Below, one piece after another: positions 33,895 through 45,100 of a DNA stretch of 64,000 nt (position 1 is its first letter; the number at the start of each line of letters is the position of its first letter). The position numbers and the translations under genes are program-made. The notes under the pieces are model-generated. The model was given only the letters and a program-made list of their open reading frames with translations, did not search any database and was not told the origin of the DNA. The DNA comes from Bacteroidaceae bacterium (GTDB lineage Bacteria > Bacteroidota > Bacteroidia > Bacteroidales > Bacteroidaceae): positions 1 through 64,000 of the forward strand of contig JAFUGG010000027.1 of NCBI GenBank assembly GCA_017469525.1. The letters run 5' to 3'.

Positions 33895-34443
33895 ATGTCA
33901 GAACGAAGCCAGAAAGTCCTTGACTTCCTCAAGGCACACGACATACCATTCTCCTGCTACGAACACCCCGAGGGCAAGACCATCGAGGAGGCTAAACGCT
34001 GGTGGAAGGACGATGGCTCTGTGCACTGCAAGAATATCTTCATGCGCAACCACAAGGGCAATCAGCACTACCTCATTTGCTTCCACTGCGACCACGACCT
34101 CGACATCCACGACCTCGAGGCGCGTCTTAAGGCTGCCCTCCTGGCACAGGGAAAGAACTCGCCCGGCAAGCTCTCCTTTGCTTCGCCCGAGCGTATGATG
34201 AAGTATCTTGGGCTCGAGCCGGGCAGCGTCTCGCCCTTCGGCCTTATCAACGATGCAGAACATCACGTCCATCTCTTCCTCGATGCGGCACTGCTCGACG
34301 ACAAGAACTACCCGCAGCCCGACAGGAAGACGCTCTCCTTCCACCCCAACGACTGCCGAGGCACGGTGGTCATCACCCTCGAGGACTTCGAGAGGTATCT
34401 CAAGGAAGTAGACAACAGCTACGAATACCTGAGGCTTTATTAA
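33895..34443 (+). CDS. YbaK/ProX-type aminoacyl-tRNA deacylase
   Basis: This 182-aa protein matches the prolyl-tRNA synthetase-associated (ProX/PrdX, YbaK-fold) editing domain: IPFSCYEHPEGKTIEEAKRW at the N-terminus, then CKNIFMRNHKGNQHYLICF with the catalytic-type Lys, LSFASPERMMKYLGLEPGSVSPFGL, and a closing HPNDCRGTVVITLEDFERYL. It would hydrolyse mischarged aminoacyl-tRNA, such as Ala-tRNA-Pro, as a free-standing enzyme. Its ATG directly follows the Sel1 stop. Confidence 0.9.
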   Translation: MSERSQKVLDFLKAHDIPFSCYEHPEGKTIEEAKRWWKDDGSVHCKNIFMRNHKGNQHYLICFHCDHDLDIHDLEARLKAALLAQGKNSPGKLSFASPERMMKYLGLEPGSVSPFGLINDAEHHVHLFLDAALLDDKNYPQPDRKTLSFHPNDCRGTVVITLEDFERYLKEVDNSYEYLRLY

Positions 34444-34463
34444 AGAAGCCAGCAAAGCTAGCA

Positions 34464-34500
34464 GAACTAGTTAAAACTAGTTAAAACTAGTCCAAACTAG
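34464..34500. repeat. 10-bp tandem repeat at gene end
   Basis: The decamer ACTAGTTAAA occurs twice, followed by ACTAGTCCAA and ACTAG. Each contains the palindrome ACTAGT. It lies between the deacylase stop and a terminator. No function evident. Confidence 0.7.
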
Positions 34501-34509
34501 AAAACAAAA

Positions 34510-34538
34510 GAAGTCCCATCCTGTTCGGGTGGGACTTC
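34510..34538. terminator. Bidirectional terminator between convergent genes
   Basis: GAAGTCCCATCC and GGGTGGGACTTC form a 12-bp stem around TGTTC. The plus side is followed by CTCTTTATTT; the minus side reads into CTTTTGTTTTC. It separates the deacylase and the 993-aa secreted protein. Confidence 0.85.
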
Positions 34539-34559
34539 CTCTTTATTTGAAGTTCTTCT

Positions 34560-37541
34560 TTACTTCAGAATCTTCTTGCCGCCAACGATGTTGATGCCCT
34601 TCTGCATCCCTGCGAGGCGCTGGCCTGCAAGGTTATAGATGGCACCTTCAACACCATCGGCAGAGACGCTGACATTGCAGATGCCTATCTCGTCGGTGTT
34701 CATGTACGAAACATGAATGCTCTTGAGGCGAGCCTGAGAAGTGGCCTGGTTGGTCAGAATGACTACCTTCTGCTCGCCCTTCCATGTGGCTGTGGCGCCT
34801 TCTATGGTAGCAGCATTACCCTCCTGGTCCTGCCACTCCCTGATGTAAGAATCACCTGTAGCCGTGAGGACAATATCGGTGATGATATAGTTCTCGGGCA
34901 CACTCAGCTTGACGTAGCTGGGCTCAGTGAGTACTCTTTCCTCATCCTTGCCTTCGTACTTGCTGCCGTAGATCTTGATGTGCGTATCTCCATCCTTGGC
35001 ATAAGCCCTGTTGGCATAGAGCGTCACTATACCGTCGCGTGTAGCCGTCAGCTCTGCACCGGTATCAGGTGCGCCTTGGCCCTTGATGTCCTCATCGTTG
35101 TAGACAAAGGTAGCATCCTCGAAGCCTTCTTCGGTAACGGTAAGTGTGAAGCTCTTGCTGTCTGCGAGATATGTCTCTGTCTCTGCAACTGTGGCCGTGA
35201 TAGTGGTTGTGCCTCTGGCCACAAGAGTGATGTTGCCTTCGTTATCGACTGTAGCTACTTCTTCGTCGGAACTTGTGTAGGTCACAGCACCATCGGAGTT
35301 GGTGGTGAAGACAGCCGTAACTGTTCCGTTGATGTCCACCTCTTCGCTCTCTACGCTCCAAGAGGAGACAGGAGCAACCAGTGAGGTAACGAGCTCGAAC
35401 TCGTCGGCTGTGCGGGGAGCAATCTCCCAGACGCCATCCTTCGAGAACCAGATGGCAACGCCGGTCACGTTGTAGGTCTTGCCTTCGAGGAGAGTGGGAT
35501 AGTCGCTCAGCCGGAACGAGTTGTAGGGAATGATTGTGTTGTCGTCGTCATCCACGAAAGCACCGCCTGTGTATGTGATACCATCGAAATGGAGGAGGCA
35601 TCCCTGCATATCCTTCTCGAGGTCGGCAATGGCGACAGACATAGGCGTAGCACCTTCAGTCTTCGTTACGGTCAGGCCTTCGGTGGCAGTGGTGAGGCCT
35701 GTCACCTCTGCACACTCATTGAAGAGAACGACGTTTACGATGCCTGTGCCTGTGAGCTTGTCTCCAAGTGCAAAGCCATGGTCCTTCTGGTAGCCTACGA
35801 TGCCGTTAGCGCCATCGGTGAAGTAAAGCTGATTGCCATTGACACCCGTGACGTACCAGTCGTTGAACTGGACAAGTACAGACTGCTCTTCCTCGGTTGC
35901 CATAGCACAGAGACGGGCAATGGAGGGAACGGCAGGGTCTGTGATGAACTTGAACTCTACTGTTGTAACGCTGCTGAAGTTGTCGTCCTCATTATAGGCA
36001 ACGGCCTTGACGATGCAGTCCTCGCTGACAGTGAACGGGGCGGTGTACGTTATTCCTGCCGTCACACTAGGCTCGCTGCCGTCGGTAGTATAGATGATGG
36101 TGCAGCCTTCGTCGGCAGTGATGGTCACGGTCTGAGGCTCTGCGAATGTACCACCTGCAGGAGTGATGACAGGCTTGGCTACAACTACTTCTGCTTCCTT
36201 GATGTCGTCCGTGCTACGGGGAGCAATCTCCTTTGTGCCTTTGAACCATACGAATACGCCTGTGGCATCGTATGTCTTGCCGTTCTCAAGCGTAGGCATT
36301 GTGATGCTAAAGGTATTGTACGGGGTGATGGAGGCGCCTGCTGCATCCTTAAGCACAGTGCCGTCGTAGGTCACTTCCTTGACGGTGATGACGTTGCCTT
36401 GCATGTTGTTCTCGAGGTCGGCTATGCTGACCTCCATAGGAGTAACGGTGACGCCCTTGGCTGCTATGGTCACACCTTCTGTGGAGGCCGTGAGGCCTGT
36501 CACCTCAGGAGCACCGTTGTAGGTGGTCAGGCTGACTGTGGCTGTGCCAGTGAGCTGGTCGCCTGCTGTGAAACCATGTCCGCTCTGGAAGAGGAGGATA
36601 CCGTTGGTGCCATCTGTGAAGTAGGCATTGTTTCCCTTCACACCTGTGCACACCCAGTTGTTGAAAGCTATGACAACGTCGATGTTGCCCGATGCGGGAG
36701 CAAGGGCACAGAGGCGGCCGATGGTGGGCACGGCTGAGGCAAACTGGAAGGATGCAGTTGCAACTGCGCTTGGTGCGCCTGCAACATCGTAGGCAATGGC
36801 CTTGACGGTGCAATCCTCGCTGACAGTGAAGGGAGCGGTGTACTGTGTGCTTGCGTTGGTTGGGTCTGTTCCGTCGGTGGTATAGAAGACGTCGCAGCCT
36901 TCGTCGGCAGTAATGGTGACTTCCTGAGGCTCGGCAAATGTGCCGCCTGCAGGCGTGATGACGGGCTTGGCAATGACGCCGCTACCATCGGGTGCATAGA
37001 ATTCGAGGGATGTCAAGTCTATGCCTCCATTGCTGGTGGAGGAGTTCGACAGGTTGATGGTCAGCTTATAGTAAGCTTCCGTTGCCCACTCTGTTCCGCT
37101 CGTAGGTTGGAACTCTACGCTGCCTGCCTTACCGTTGGACACGGTGGGAGTGAGTACAACCTCGTCGATGACGTTCGAGTAATCCACATTGCTTGCAATG
37201 GTAAGCTTCATGCTGTGGACCGTGATTTGTGCCTTGCTGACGCCGAGATGGTTGACGACGACACGGCTGATGGTGCTGCCCATGGCTGTCTTTGCGGTGA
37301 TGGTGCGGTCCTCCTTGTCGAGTTCCTTACCACCGATGCGCCACTTGCCCTCGAGGCTCTGGTTGCCGGGAGCATTCCATACCATGCCATCATGCTCGTC
37401 GTCATAATAGTCCTTGTAGCTGGTGTGGTTAGAGCCGGTTGCGTTGGGCACCGTCAGCAACGTGTAGAAAAGTTCGTCTGCCCATGCATTGCCTCCAAGC
37501 AGGAAAAGCAGGAGCAGGGAAAGTAAAGTAGTTTTTTTCAT
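34560..37541 (-). CDS. Large secreted protein with chitobiase-C-type repeats
   Basis: This 993-aa protein has a signal peptide (MKKTTLLSLLLLFLLGGNAWA). After a beta-rich N-terminal domain (about 22-190) come two copies of a unit: a chitobiase/hexosaminidase C-terminal-like domain (PAGGTFAEPQ-x-VTITADEGC-x(5)-TTDG, from about 199 and about 460) plus an OB-like domain (YFTDGxNGI ... LTGT, from about 280 and about 550). A BIG2-like domain (TYTSSDEEVATVDNEGNI, about 760) and a final beta-rich region follow. The tail IYNLAGQRLAGMQKGINIVG is the short C-terminal segment frequent on secreted Bacteroidales proteins. No catalytic site is visible; it may bind carbohydrate or other ligands at the surface. 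TATATTTG at 37584-37591 (minus) is its -7 box. Confidence 0.8.
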   Translation of the reverse strand: MKKTTLLSLLLLFLLGGNAWADELFYTLLTVPNATGSNHTSYKDYYDDEHDGMVWNAPGNQSLEGKWRIGGKELDKEDRTITAKTAMGSTISRVVVNHLGVSKAQITVHSMKLTIASNVDYSNVIDEVVLTPTVSNGKAGSVEFQPTSGTEWATEAYYKLTINLSNSSTSNGGIDLTSLEFYAPDGSGVIAKPVITPAGGTFAEPQEVTITADEGCDVFYTTDGTDPTNASTQYTAPFTVSEDCTVKAIAYDVAGAPSAVATASFQFASAVPTIGRLCALAPASGNIDVVIAFNNWVCTGVKGNNAYFTDGTNGILLFQSGHGFTAGDQLTGTATVSLTTYNGAPEVTGLTASTEGVTIAAKGVTVTPMEVSIADLENNMQGNVITVKEVTYDGTVLKDAAGASITPYNTFSITMPTLENGKTYDATGVFVWFKGTKEIAPRSTDDIKEAEVVVAKPVITPAGGTFAEPQTVTITADEGCTIIYTTDGSEPSVTAGITYTAPFTVSEDCIVKAVAYNEDDNFSSVTTVEFKFITDPAVPSIARLCAMATEEEQSVLVQFNDWYVTGVNGNQLYFTDGANGIVGYQKDHGFALGDKLTGTGIVNVVLFNECAEVTGLTTATEGLTVTKTEGATPMSVAIADLEKDMQGCLLHFDGITYTGGAFVDDDDNTIIPYNSFRLSDYPTLLEGKTYNVTGVAIWFSKDGVWEIAPRTADEFELVTSLVAPVSSWSVESEEVDINGTVTAVFTTNSDGAVTYTSSDEEVATVDNEGNITLVARGTTTITATVAETETYLADSKSFTLTVTEEGFEDATFVYNDEDIKGQGAPDTGAELTATRDGIVTLYANRAYAKDGDTHIKIYGSKYEGKDEERVLTEPSYVKLSVPENYIITDIVLTATGDSYIREWQDQEGNAATIEGATATWKGEQKVVILTNQATSQARLKSIHVSYMNTDEIGICNVSVSADGVEGAIYNLAGQRLAGMQKGINIVGGKKILK

Positions 37542-37583
37542 AAAAGATTATTGTTTGAGATTAGTTTATGTATGTTTCGCGCA

Positions 37584-37591
37584 CAAATATA
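37584..37591 (-). promoter_or_regulatory. Promoter -7 box of the 993-aa protein gene
   Basis: The minus strand reads TATATTTG, matching TAnnTTTG, 42 nt before the start at 37541. Confidence 0.6.
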
Positions 37592-37664
37592 CTATTATTT
37601 ATAATGTATTCGATATAGGGCGAAAAAAAAATTGCAAAAGGATGGCGTTTTGACTTAAAACACC

Positions 37665-37672
37665 TAACTTTG
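37665..37672 (+). promoter_or_regulatory. Promoter -7 box of the membrane AraC regulator gene
   Basis: TAACTTTG matches TAnnTTTG, 22 nt before the ATG at 37695, so the leader is short. Confidence 0.65.
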
Positions 37673-37694
37673 CAGCAGAAAACTGTTTTACGAT

Positions 37695-38789
37695 ATGAGC
37701 GAGAACCTTCTTTTCATGACGCTTGGCGGTTCTGCCATCGTCCACTTTGTGATAACCTGCGTGATGGGTCTCTTTGCGAGGCACAGGGTACAGTATCTGT
37801 CGTTGGCATGGGTGAACGGCATCTTTTGCTGCACGACGTTGGTGGCTGCTTGCTTCAGTAGCGAGATTGCTTCGGCTCAGCCAGGCATCCTGCATCCGGG
37901 AATGCTTTTGGCGCTGCTTTGTGCATGCTATCTGCAGAGCATCTACCCGCTGAACATCTCGATGCCGGGCTTTCTGCAGTGGGAGCGAATGTGGCTCTAT
38001 GCCAGCCCCATCCTGGTGCTGATAGGCATCTACGTAGGTGCCGCCCTGCTGGGAAGCCGTATTGTCTATATCTACTCAGCCAGTGAGCTGGCTGCCAGCA
38101 TCCTTTCGAGCGACATCCTGATGCGGCTGTGTGCCCTGATACTGAGCATCTGCTACATCGTGAACATCTTCCTGCTGCCCAGGCGCATGGCTCGCCATGC
38201 CAACGTGCCGCACTATCTGATTGGCTACCTGCTGGCGATGGGACTGTCAGTCGTCTTTTATACCTACATCGCCATCCTCTATGACCTGAGGCTGCTGGCC
38301 GTCTATGTCGTGCTCTTCACCGTCTTGAACCTCTACCTCATGTTCCGAACCCTGGAGACGCTGGCGCTTCAGTTGCCCAGACCTGTCATAAGCGAGGTGA
38401 GCGAAGAGCAGGAGACGAAGGCCAAAGAGCAGGAAGAGGAGGACTTCAACGAGGCAAACCTGCACCGCTTCCAGAGCATCAACTACTGGATGCAGAAGCA
38501 TCGGAAGGAGTGGAAGGACAGCACCTTCGGCCGCGACCGCCTCTGTCAGGCCACCGGGCTGAACCGTCACCTCGTGCTGCAAAGCGTACGTAGCCAGGGA
38601 TTCAACAACGTGCATGACTACATCAACTCGTTCCGCGTGACGGAACTGAAACGGATGATAGCCCGAGGCGAAGTGAAATCCATGAGCGACACCCTGCTGG
38701 CTGGCTTCGGCACGACGCAGACCGTCCGCGCATGCTTCTTCAAGGCCGAGGGCATCTCGCTGGACGAGTACATTGCAAAACAGCAGTAG
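37695..38789 (+). CDS. Membrane-embedded AraC-type regulator
   Basis: This 364-aa protein has about seven hydrophobic segments in residues 5-225 (for example FMTLGGSAIVHFVITCVMG and LIGYLLAMGLSVVFYTYIAI), then a charged linker rich in Glu (about 232-252), and a C-terminal AraC-like HTH domain (about 260-364: FGRDRLCQATGLNRHLVLQS, NSFRVTELKRM). A 7TM-plus-AraC layout occurs in Bacteroidetes and would sense a membrane or periplasmic signal and act on DNA directly. Only one of the two HTH units is well conserved. It sits between large secreted-protein genes, which makes them plausible targets (inference). Confidence 0.82.
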   Translation: MSENLLFMTLGGSAIVHFVITCVMGLFARHRVQYLSLAWVNGIFCCTTLVAACFSSEIASAQPGILHPGMLLALLCACYLQSIYPLNISMPGFLQWERMWLYASPILVLIGIYVGAALLGSRIVYIYSASELAASILSSDILMRLCALILSICYIVNIFLLPRRMARHANVPHYLIGYLLAMGLSVVFYTYIAILYDLRLLAVYVVLFTVLNLYLMFRTLETLALQLPRPVISEVSEEQETKAKEQEEEDFNEANLHRFQSINYWMQKHRKEWKDSTFGRDRLCQATGLNRHLVLQSVRSQGFNNVHDYINSFRVTELKRMIARGEVKSMSDTLLAGFGTTQTVRACFFKAEGISLDEYIAKQQ

Positions 38790-38902
38790 TCTGACAGCTT
38801 CCCCACCCCCCTACACATCATCTCCCCGCATCCCGCACCGCGACATTGCCCCAGAAATGGGGCCGGAACCGCCATGCCATGCCGCTTCCGGCAGAGGGGA
38901 GG

Positions 38903-38972
38903 CTTTGCACGTACATGTAGATGCAATTGCATCTACATGTAAATGCAATTGCATCTACATGTACGTGCAAAC
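38903..38972. repeat. Palindromic 22-bp double unit, copy 1
   Basis: Two adjacent 22-bp palindromes (38916-38937 and 38938-38959), each centred on ATGCAATTGCAT, sit inside CTTTGCACGTACA and TGTACGTGCAAAC arms. The whole 70 bp is a near-perfect palindrome. The same block occurs at 46471-46540. The surrounding gap 38790-39123 holds, besides this, only a single truncated arm of the nested palindromic element (39046-39075, CCTGGAAGGCTTCACCTTGAG). Confidence 0.85.
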
Positions 38973-39123
38973 AACCCATGCTGCTAAATGAGGCAGAACG
39001 GGATGTAAAAACTGCTATTGCTGCCCGGGGAAAATCGTGCAGGCATCTAAAGCCTGGAAGGCTTCACCTTGAGGACTCCGGCTTTGCCGCCTGACCGACT
39101 TCCCTGACAGCAACAAACAAAAT

Positions 39124-39154
39124 AGCCCCCTGCAGAAAGTGACTGCAGGGGGCT
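39124..39154 (-). terminator. Terminator of the 2324-aa protein gene
   Basis: AGCCCCCTGCA and TGCAGGGGGCT form an 11-bp perfect stem with a 9-nt loop. Read on the minus strand, it is followed by ATTTTGTTTGTT. It also faces the convergent regulator gene. An identical hairpin is found at 46852-46882. Confidence 0.85.
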
Positions 39155-39189
39155 GCTGTGTGTTCCCTCAGAAAAGTAAGGGAGAGGGA

Positions 39190-42100
39190 TTACTGCTGTG
39201 CCATGATGTTCAGGACTGCCACGACGTCGGCAATGTCGATGGTGCCGTCGTTGTTGACGTCGAACTTAGCATCCGTAGCATCTACTGCCATTGCGTTCAG
39301 GATAGCCACTACGTCGGCGATGTCCACTGTACCGTCGCTGTTCGTATCGCCATTGATGCCGAGGCTGATGCCATTGCCAGGAGTAACGACCACCTTATTG
39401 TCGCGAGGCAAAGCATAGCGGCTCAGGGTCTCGGTGCCGCCGGATGCGACGTAGAGGTTGCCTGCATAGTCGAATGCCATGCTGCCGATGCTGCTCTCCG
39501 TTACTCTGATGGTCTGCTTCGGATTCAGGAAGATTCTGCCATTGGCCATAGGCACATAGTTCGTCTCGTAGAGGACGATGGTGTTCAGGCCAGTAGGAAT
39601 AGCGATGTACTGTCCGTCGGGAGTGATGGCCATTCTGCCGCCGCCTATCTGATTGCTGATGTCCTTGTAGTCCTCGCTGCCATCGGCATTGAAGTGCATG
39701 ATGGAAGGCGTCTCCTCGGAAGGAGTAGTGCGCTGCAGGTACCAGAGGCCGCCATTGCCGTCGGCACAGATGCCTACCTGGTAGGGACTCGTAGTGTAAA
39801 CACCGTCGAGGGCTTCTACGTATCCAGAGGGAACATCAGTCCATTCGGTGGCAGTGCCCAGGTTGTAGAAGGCACAGTTGTAGTCGGTCGAGTTGGACTG
39901 ACCATTGCTGCGCTGTCCGCCCAGGACGTACATCTTCAGGTTCTCACCCTCGCCTTCAAGAGCCAGGCTGATGGCCAAGCGGTTCTGTTCGTCCTCGCCT
40001 ACATAGGTGATACCGGTTTCCTCATCGAGCTCGCCACCCTTGAAGAGAGGCTTCCAAGGCTCGTTCAGGTCGTCGGGATTAATCTCATAGACAGAGCTGC
40101 CATCCTGGCCTGCTGCACGGGCTGCAAAGAGACGGCCGTCCTTAGAGAACTGGAGGTCGAGCAGGTCGAAGCAGTAGTTGTCAACCATCTCCAGCGGAGT
40201 CTCGTTGGCAATGTCGAGGCCTCCATAGAAGCCAGGAGTGCCATCGGCAGCATTGATGGGCTGGAAGCTAGCATCGAAGGCGAAGAGAGCACCCACCTTG
40301 TCGCCGGTGTGGTAAACCTTGTCGCCATTCTTGTATTCCTGTACCCAGGACTCTGCAAGAAGCAACTGACCGAAGCCCTTGCTCTTAGGATTGTTGTTGA
40401 CAGCCATACCATAGGGGCCCCAAACGATGTAGCTCTTGCCGACCTTGACGGTCTCGAGCGTACCCTTACCGGTCACGGCAACCTCATAGCTGAGAGCTGT
40501 CGGGTCGCTGCCCAGGTTGCTGGCAGGTACTGTCACACTGTAAGAACCAGCCTTCAGTTCCTCCTCGACAGCCTGAGTGTAGCCATTGCTGAACCTTACC
40601 TCAGCACTCTCAGCCTCGGCATTGAGGTCGAAGCTAACGACAACCTTGTCGCCTGCGAGCTTAGCCTCCAGGTTATAGGCAAAGGCATTGAGCTGAGGAT
40701 TGGGCTTGTCGTTGGTGTACTCGCCATTGTAGTAGTACACAACGTCGTCGCCAAACAGATGAGGAGTAGCGTCTGTGCCAAGCGTCTGATACCAGAAGGG
40801 CTCCTCGCCAGACTGTCCGTTCAGCTTCCAAGCAATCTCACCGCTTGCCAGCTGCTCGGCAGTAACAAGAGTTCCTTGCTGCACACGGAAGACACTTGAG
40901 ATAAAGACATTTTCGAGGGAGGATTGGTTACGACAAACAGAACTTGAATTGACGTCACCAGCATCAACTAAGCCAATATTCTCGTACTGAGAGAGAATAA
41001 GCGTATTCTTTACCTGGAGGGCTTGGCCACCCCAGCCGCATACGCCACCAACATGAAGTGTAACAACTCCTTCATCACTCATCATCAAGTTGTTGACAAG
41101 GCAATTCTTTACGACACTGCTTGAAGAACCACAGTAACCGACAACACCGCCATGAGTACCGTCACCATTGATTCCGGAACGCATGACAACTGATATCTCA
41201 CAGTTATCAATAGTTGAAGCACCGGACATATAGCGAGTGACACCGCCCATGTTCTGATGCATCGTGTGATAATCACCTGTCAGCTTCAAGTTCTTCACCG
41301 TAGCGTTCTGCAACTCATAGAACAGAGTGGCAGGCTCGGCATAGCCTTGATTGTCCCAGTTAGCATCGTCGATATAGACATTGGTAAGGGCATGACCCTG
41401 ACCGTCGAATACGCCGGCGAAGATATGCTGGGCATTCTCGCCACGGTTGTGGCCGATAGGCAGCATGGCAATGCCTGCCATATCAACATCGGCCGTCAGC
41501 TTACCCTTGGCATACCTGTCAACCTCACTGGCAATAGCATGATACATAGCAAACTCCTTGGGCGTAGAGATGAGGTAGTAGCCATCTTCGTCCTTAGCAG
41601 GAACGAGGCCAGCCAAGCTGGGAATGTTCAGATTAGCTACCTCCAATGCCTCCTCTGCGCTGTAGCTACCTTTGTAGTAGACATCAAACAGATCCAACCA
41701 AGCATCTTCGAGCACCTTCGTCTCTTCCTCACCGAACAGAGTCTCTTCTGTCTTAAACCATTCGCCGGTCTCTTCATCCTTCTCTGCCAGGTTCATGTTG
41801 GCAAAGCTCATACCCTCAAGAGCCTTGGTAGCATTGAAGAGGGCAATGTATGCCTGCTTGCCTTCGTAGATAGCCTGGAAGAGCTCAGAGTACTTAGCTA
41901 TGGCAGCTTCCTTAGCCTCATTTGTCTCAGCAGCTGCGGCTGCAACAACAGCATCGGCCAGCTCGGTCTTGAGAGCCTCGGGGAAGTTGGGAGCAATAGC
42001 TGCATTATCCTCGTCGAATATATACTTCTGGGGATCGAGGATGACACTTGCACGGGCAGTCATGTTCTCGAGAACCTGGTCGAGAGCTGCACTTACCTTG

Positions 42101-45100
42101 TCAGCCTCTTCACCATAGTAAACCACCTTGAGTGCACCCCAGCCAGTCCAGTCGTTGCCGTAGTGTGTGCCTGGGTTCTTGATGCCGACGGTCAGCTTGC
42201 CGTCTTCGCCTACCTTGGCAATGGTGTAAGCGGGATAGCGGCCTGCATTGGCTGCACAAGCCATACCTGTCTCGCCCTGTACGGCATAACCGATTAGCTC
42301 TGCACCAGACTCATCGCTCGTTGACAAGAAGTCGTCATAGATAGGAAAGTCATATGCGCTCTTGATGGTCAGGTTGCAGTTCACACCATCCTGTGCTTCT
42401 TCAACAGGAACATAGTCCTCAATGATTGTGGGGAAGTAGTTGAAGATGCCGTTAGCATAGATACCTGCAGCATAGTTGTAGCTGTAGCGGTCGTTGCTGG
42501 GACGGAAAGCACCGTTGATACCTACGAGGTAGTAACCAGGCTTCATGCCTTCGACAGTCTGATACTGGTCGCCCGTTACGTTCCAAGCCTCAACGCCGCG
42601 AACAGCCAAGCCTTCTGCATTCTGGATTGTGCCATAGCCATTGCTGAAGCCACCAGTCCAGTTCTCTTTCTCCTTGCTGAAGTCGCTGTTGGGGATAAGG
42701 CTGCTGACGTCTGTGCCTGCAACGTAGCCATTAGTAATGGCATCTGCAAGCCACTGAGTGATGCGGTCTGTCTCGGCCTTAATCTCATCGGCTGTTGCTG
42801 TATGGTTCTCGACGATGTACTCATAAGTACCAAGGGTGTTCTCTTCGTCGGGCTCTTCATTCTGTGCGAGATAGTTCTCGAGGGCAGTGCGGAGAGCGCC
42901 TTCGAAGTCGTCGTGCGATGCAAGATAAGCCTTCACCTCTTCGCACTTGTCGATGTATGCCTGATAGATGGCTGCATTGGCTTCGACGGCCTTCTTTGCT
43001 GCATTGATGGCATCGATGGCAGCTGCCAGGTCGGCAAAGGTAGCAACGTCTTCCAATGCTGCGACTGCAGCATCGTACTCGTCTATAAGGGACTGAGTAG
43101 CAATCGTCTCCTCGAATCTGTCTGCTTCATAGTTCAGGATTTCAGAAGCTACGTCGGGCACGTCTTCCTCGCCTTCTACAGAGAAGTACTGCTCTGCACC
43201 ATATATAATAATGTTATGGTTGTCGCCAAACGGATAGGGATGTTCATCGTCGTCGATGGTCTGGAACCATGTAGGCTCGACGAACTGCTTGCCGTTCAGG
43301 TTGTAGCAGAGTGCACCGCTGGCAACTTCCTCAAGCGGGAGGGTAATAGTCTTGCGGTTTGCTGCCGTTGGATTGTAGTGCTGCTGCTTGTTTTGGGCAA
43401 CGCCTTCAATGTCTGCCTCGTAGCAGTTGATGACTTGTGCCGAGCCACGGGTGAAGGAGTCGCTTGAGTAGATAGCAGACGATTGCATCTGGCAGGTGCT
43501 CCAGCAGTCCTTTACTACAGATCCGCTGCCTGAGTAGCCGCAAATGGCGCCAGACTGCTGACCCTTTGTGATGGTACCTGTTACCCAGCAGTTGGTGATG
43601 ATCATGTTCATCGAACCGCCGTTGCAGCATCCTACGAGACCTGCTGCGTTATAGCCGTTAACACCGACCTCACCTTCAAAGCCTACGTTGGTGACGTAAA
43701 TCGTGCCAGTGCCACTGGTATTGCCGATTATACCTGCATAACCTCCGGCTTGGATGGAGCATGTCTCGTCGAGGATGAGGTTCTGGACGACAGCACCGTC
43801 TGCGACGGTACCAATCAGACCTTGGTTACTGCTTGTATTGTCGATGATGAAGTTGCTGATGGTGTGACCCTGTCCGTCGAACGTGCCTGTGAACAATGTG
43901 ACAGGAACGTAGCCGTCCATGTAGCCGTCCATGTCGATATCTTCCAAAAGGCGGACGCTGGCATCGGGATGCAGAGTGGCATAGTTGCTCCACCATTTGA
44001 GTTCAGCGCCATTGGTCACTTCGAGCCATCCGTCTTCCGGAACCAGGAAGTTCTCGTCGAGCTGTCCGCAGACTGTGCACCAGCCGTCCTCGAATTCATG
44101 AGGAGGAATGACGGGTTCGCCGGAGGGGCTGTTGGTGTAGGATGCACCGCCCAGAGGTGTGCCGTCGCAGCGATATGTTCCGGAGGCGAGATAGACGAGG
44201 CCGCCTTCCTTCTTGAATGGCATGGGTTCGAGGTCTGTGCCGATACGCTGATAGAAGCGTTCCACACCGCCCTGGTTACCGTTCAGTGCGAAGGCAAGTG
44301 CACCATTCTCAATGTCGTCGAGGTCTTCTATCTGATTAATTTTTTCCGTGTCGGTCACATCGGGACCTTCAATGATATTGGCCACATAGACATTCTCACA
44401 AACTACATTATCAGGGTTACGGCTGATGTGCTGTGAATTCTCGATATAGCCTGAACCACCCGCACCGACGAGGTTGCCGAGGAATGCGCAATTGGTGAAG
44501 TAGGTCTTCGAGGCTGCCCAGCCAGAGAAACCGCCGATGCGGACGCATCCTGCTCCGGAATCAGGGTTGCGTGGGGTAGTAAAGTTGCCTGCATAGATAC
44601 AGTTTTCGACGTGCTTTTCCACTTCGCCCATCCAGCCGAAGAAACCGCCTGAGCTGTTATCGTCGTTGATGTCCGAGATGATATTGACGTCGGAATAGAC
44701 ATTGCGCACCAGTGCCATGCAGGCGCGGCCTGCTACGGAACCTGCGTTCTGTCCGCTGACGGTGCCGATGCTGCCGTGCAGGATGAGGTTCTCAATGTTA
44801 CCGTACATGACGGGGAAGATAGATGCACGGCCGCCCATTTCGGACATCTGATAGGTCAGCGTGTGGCCTTGTCCGTCGAAGTTACCACGGATACCGCTAT
44901 TGTCGTTATTAAATATATAATGTGTAGGCTCTGCTATGTACTCGATGTCGGCATCCAACTTCATGTTGAGGCCGAGGCCGCCGGAGATTCGGTTCACGCC
45001 TTCTGCCATGTCGATGTCCTCAACGCTCTTCAGGAGGATGGCTCTGCCAGCTTGGTCGAACTTGGCGGTATTGTCGATGTCGAAGTAGCCAGTGTTGAAG

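Noticed and set aside
39139..40899. 586-codon plus-strand ORF
   Set aside because: Antisense to the 2324-aa protein, no domain or promoter.
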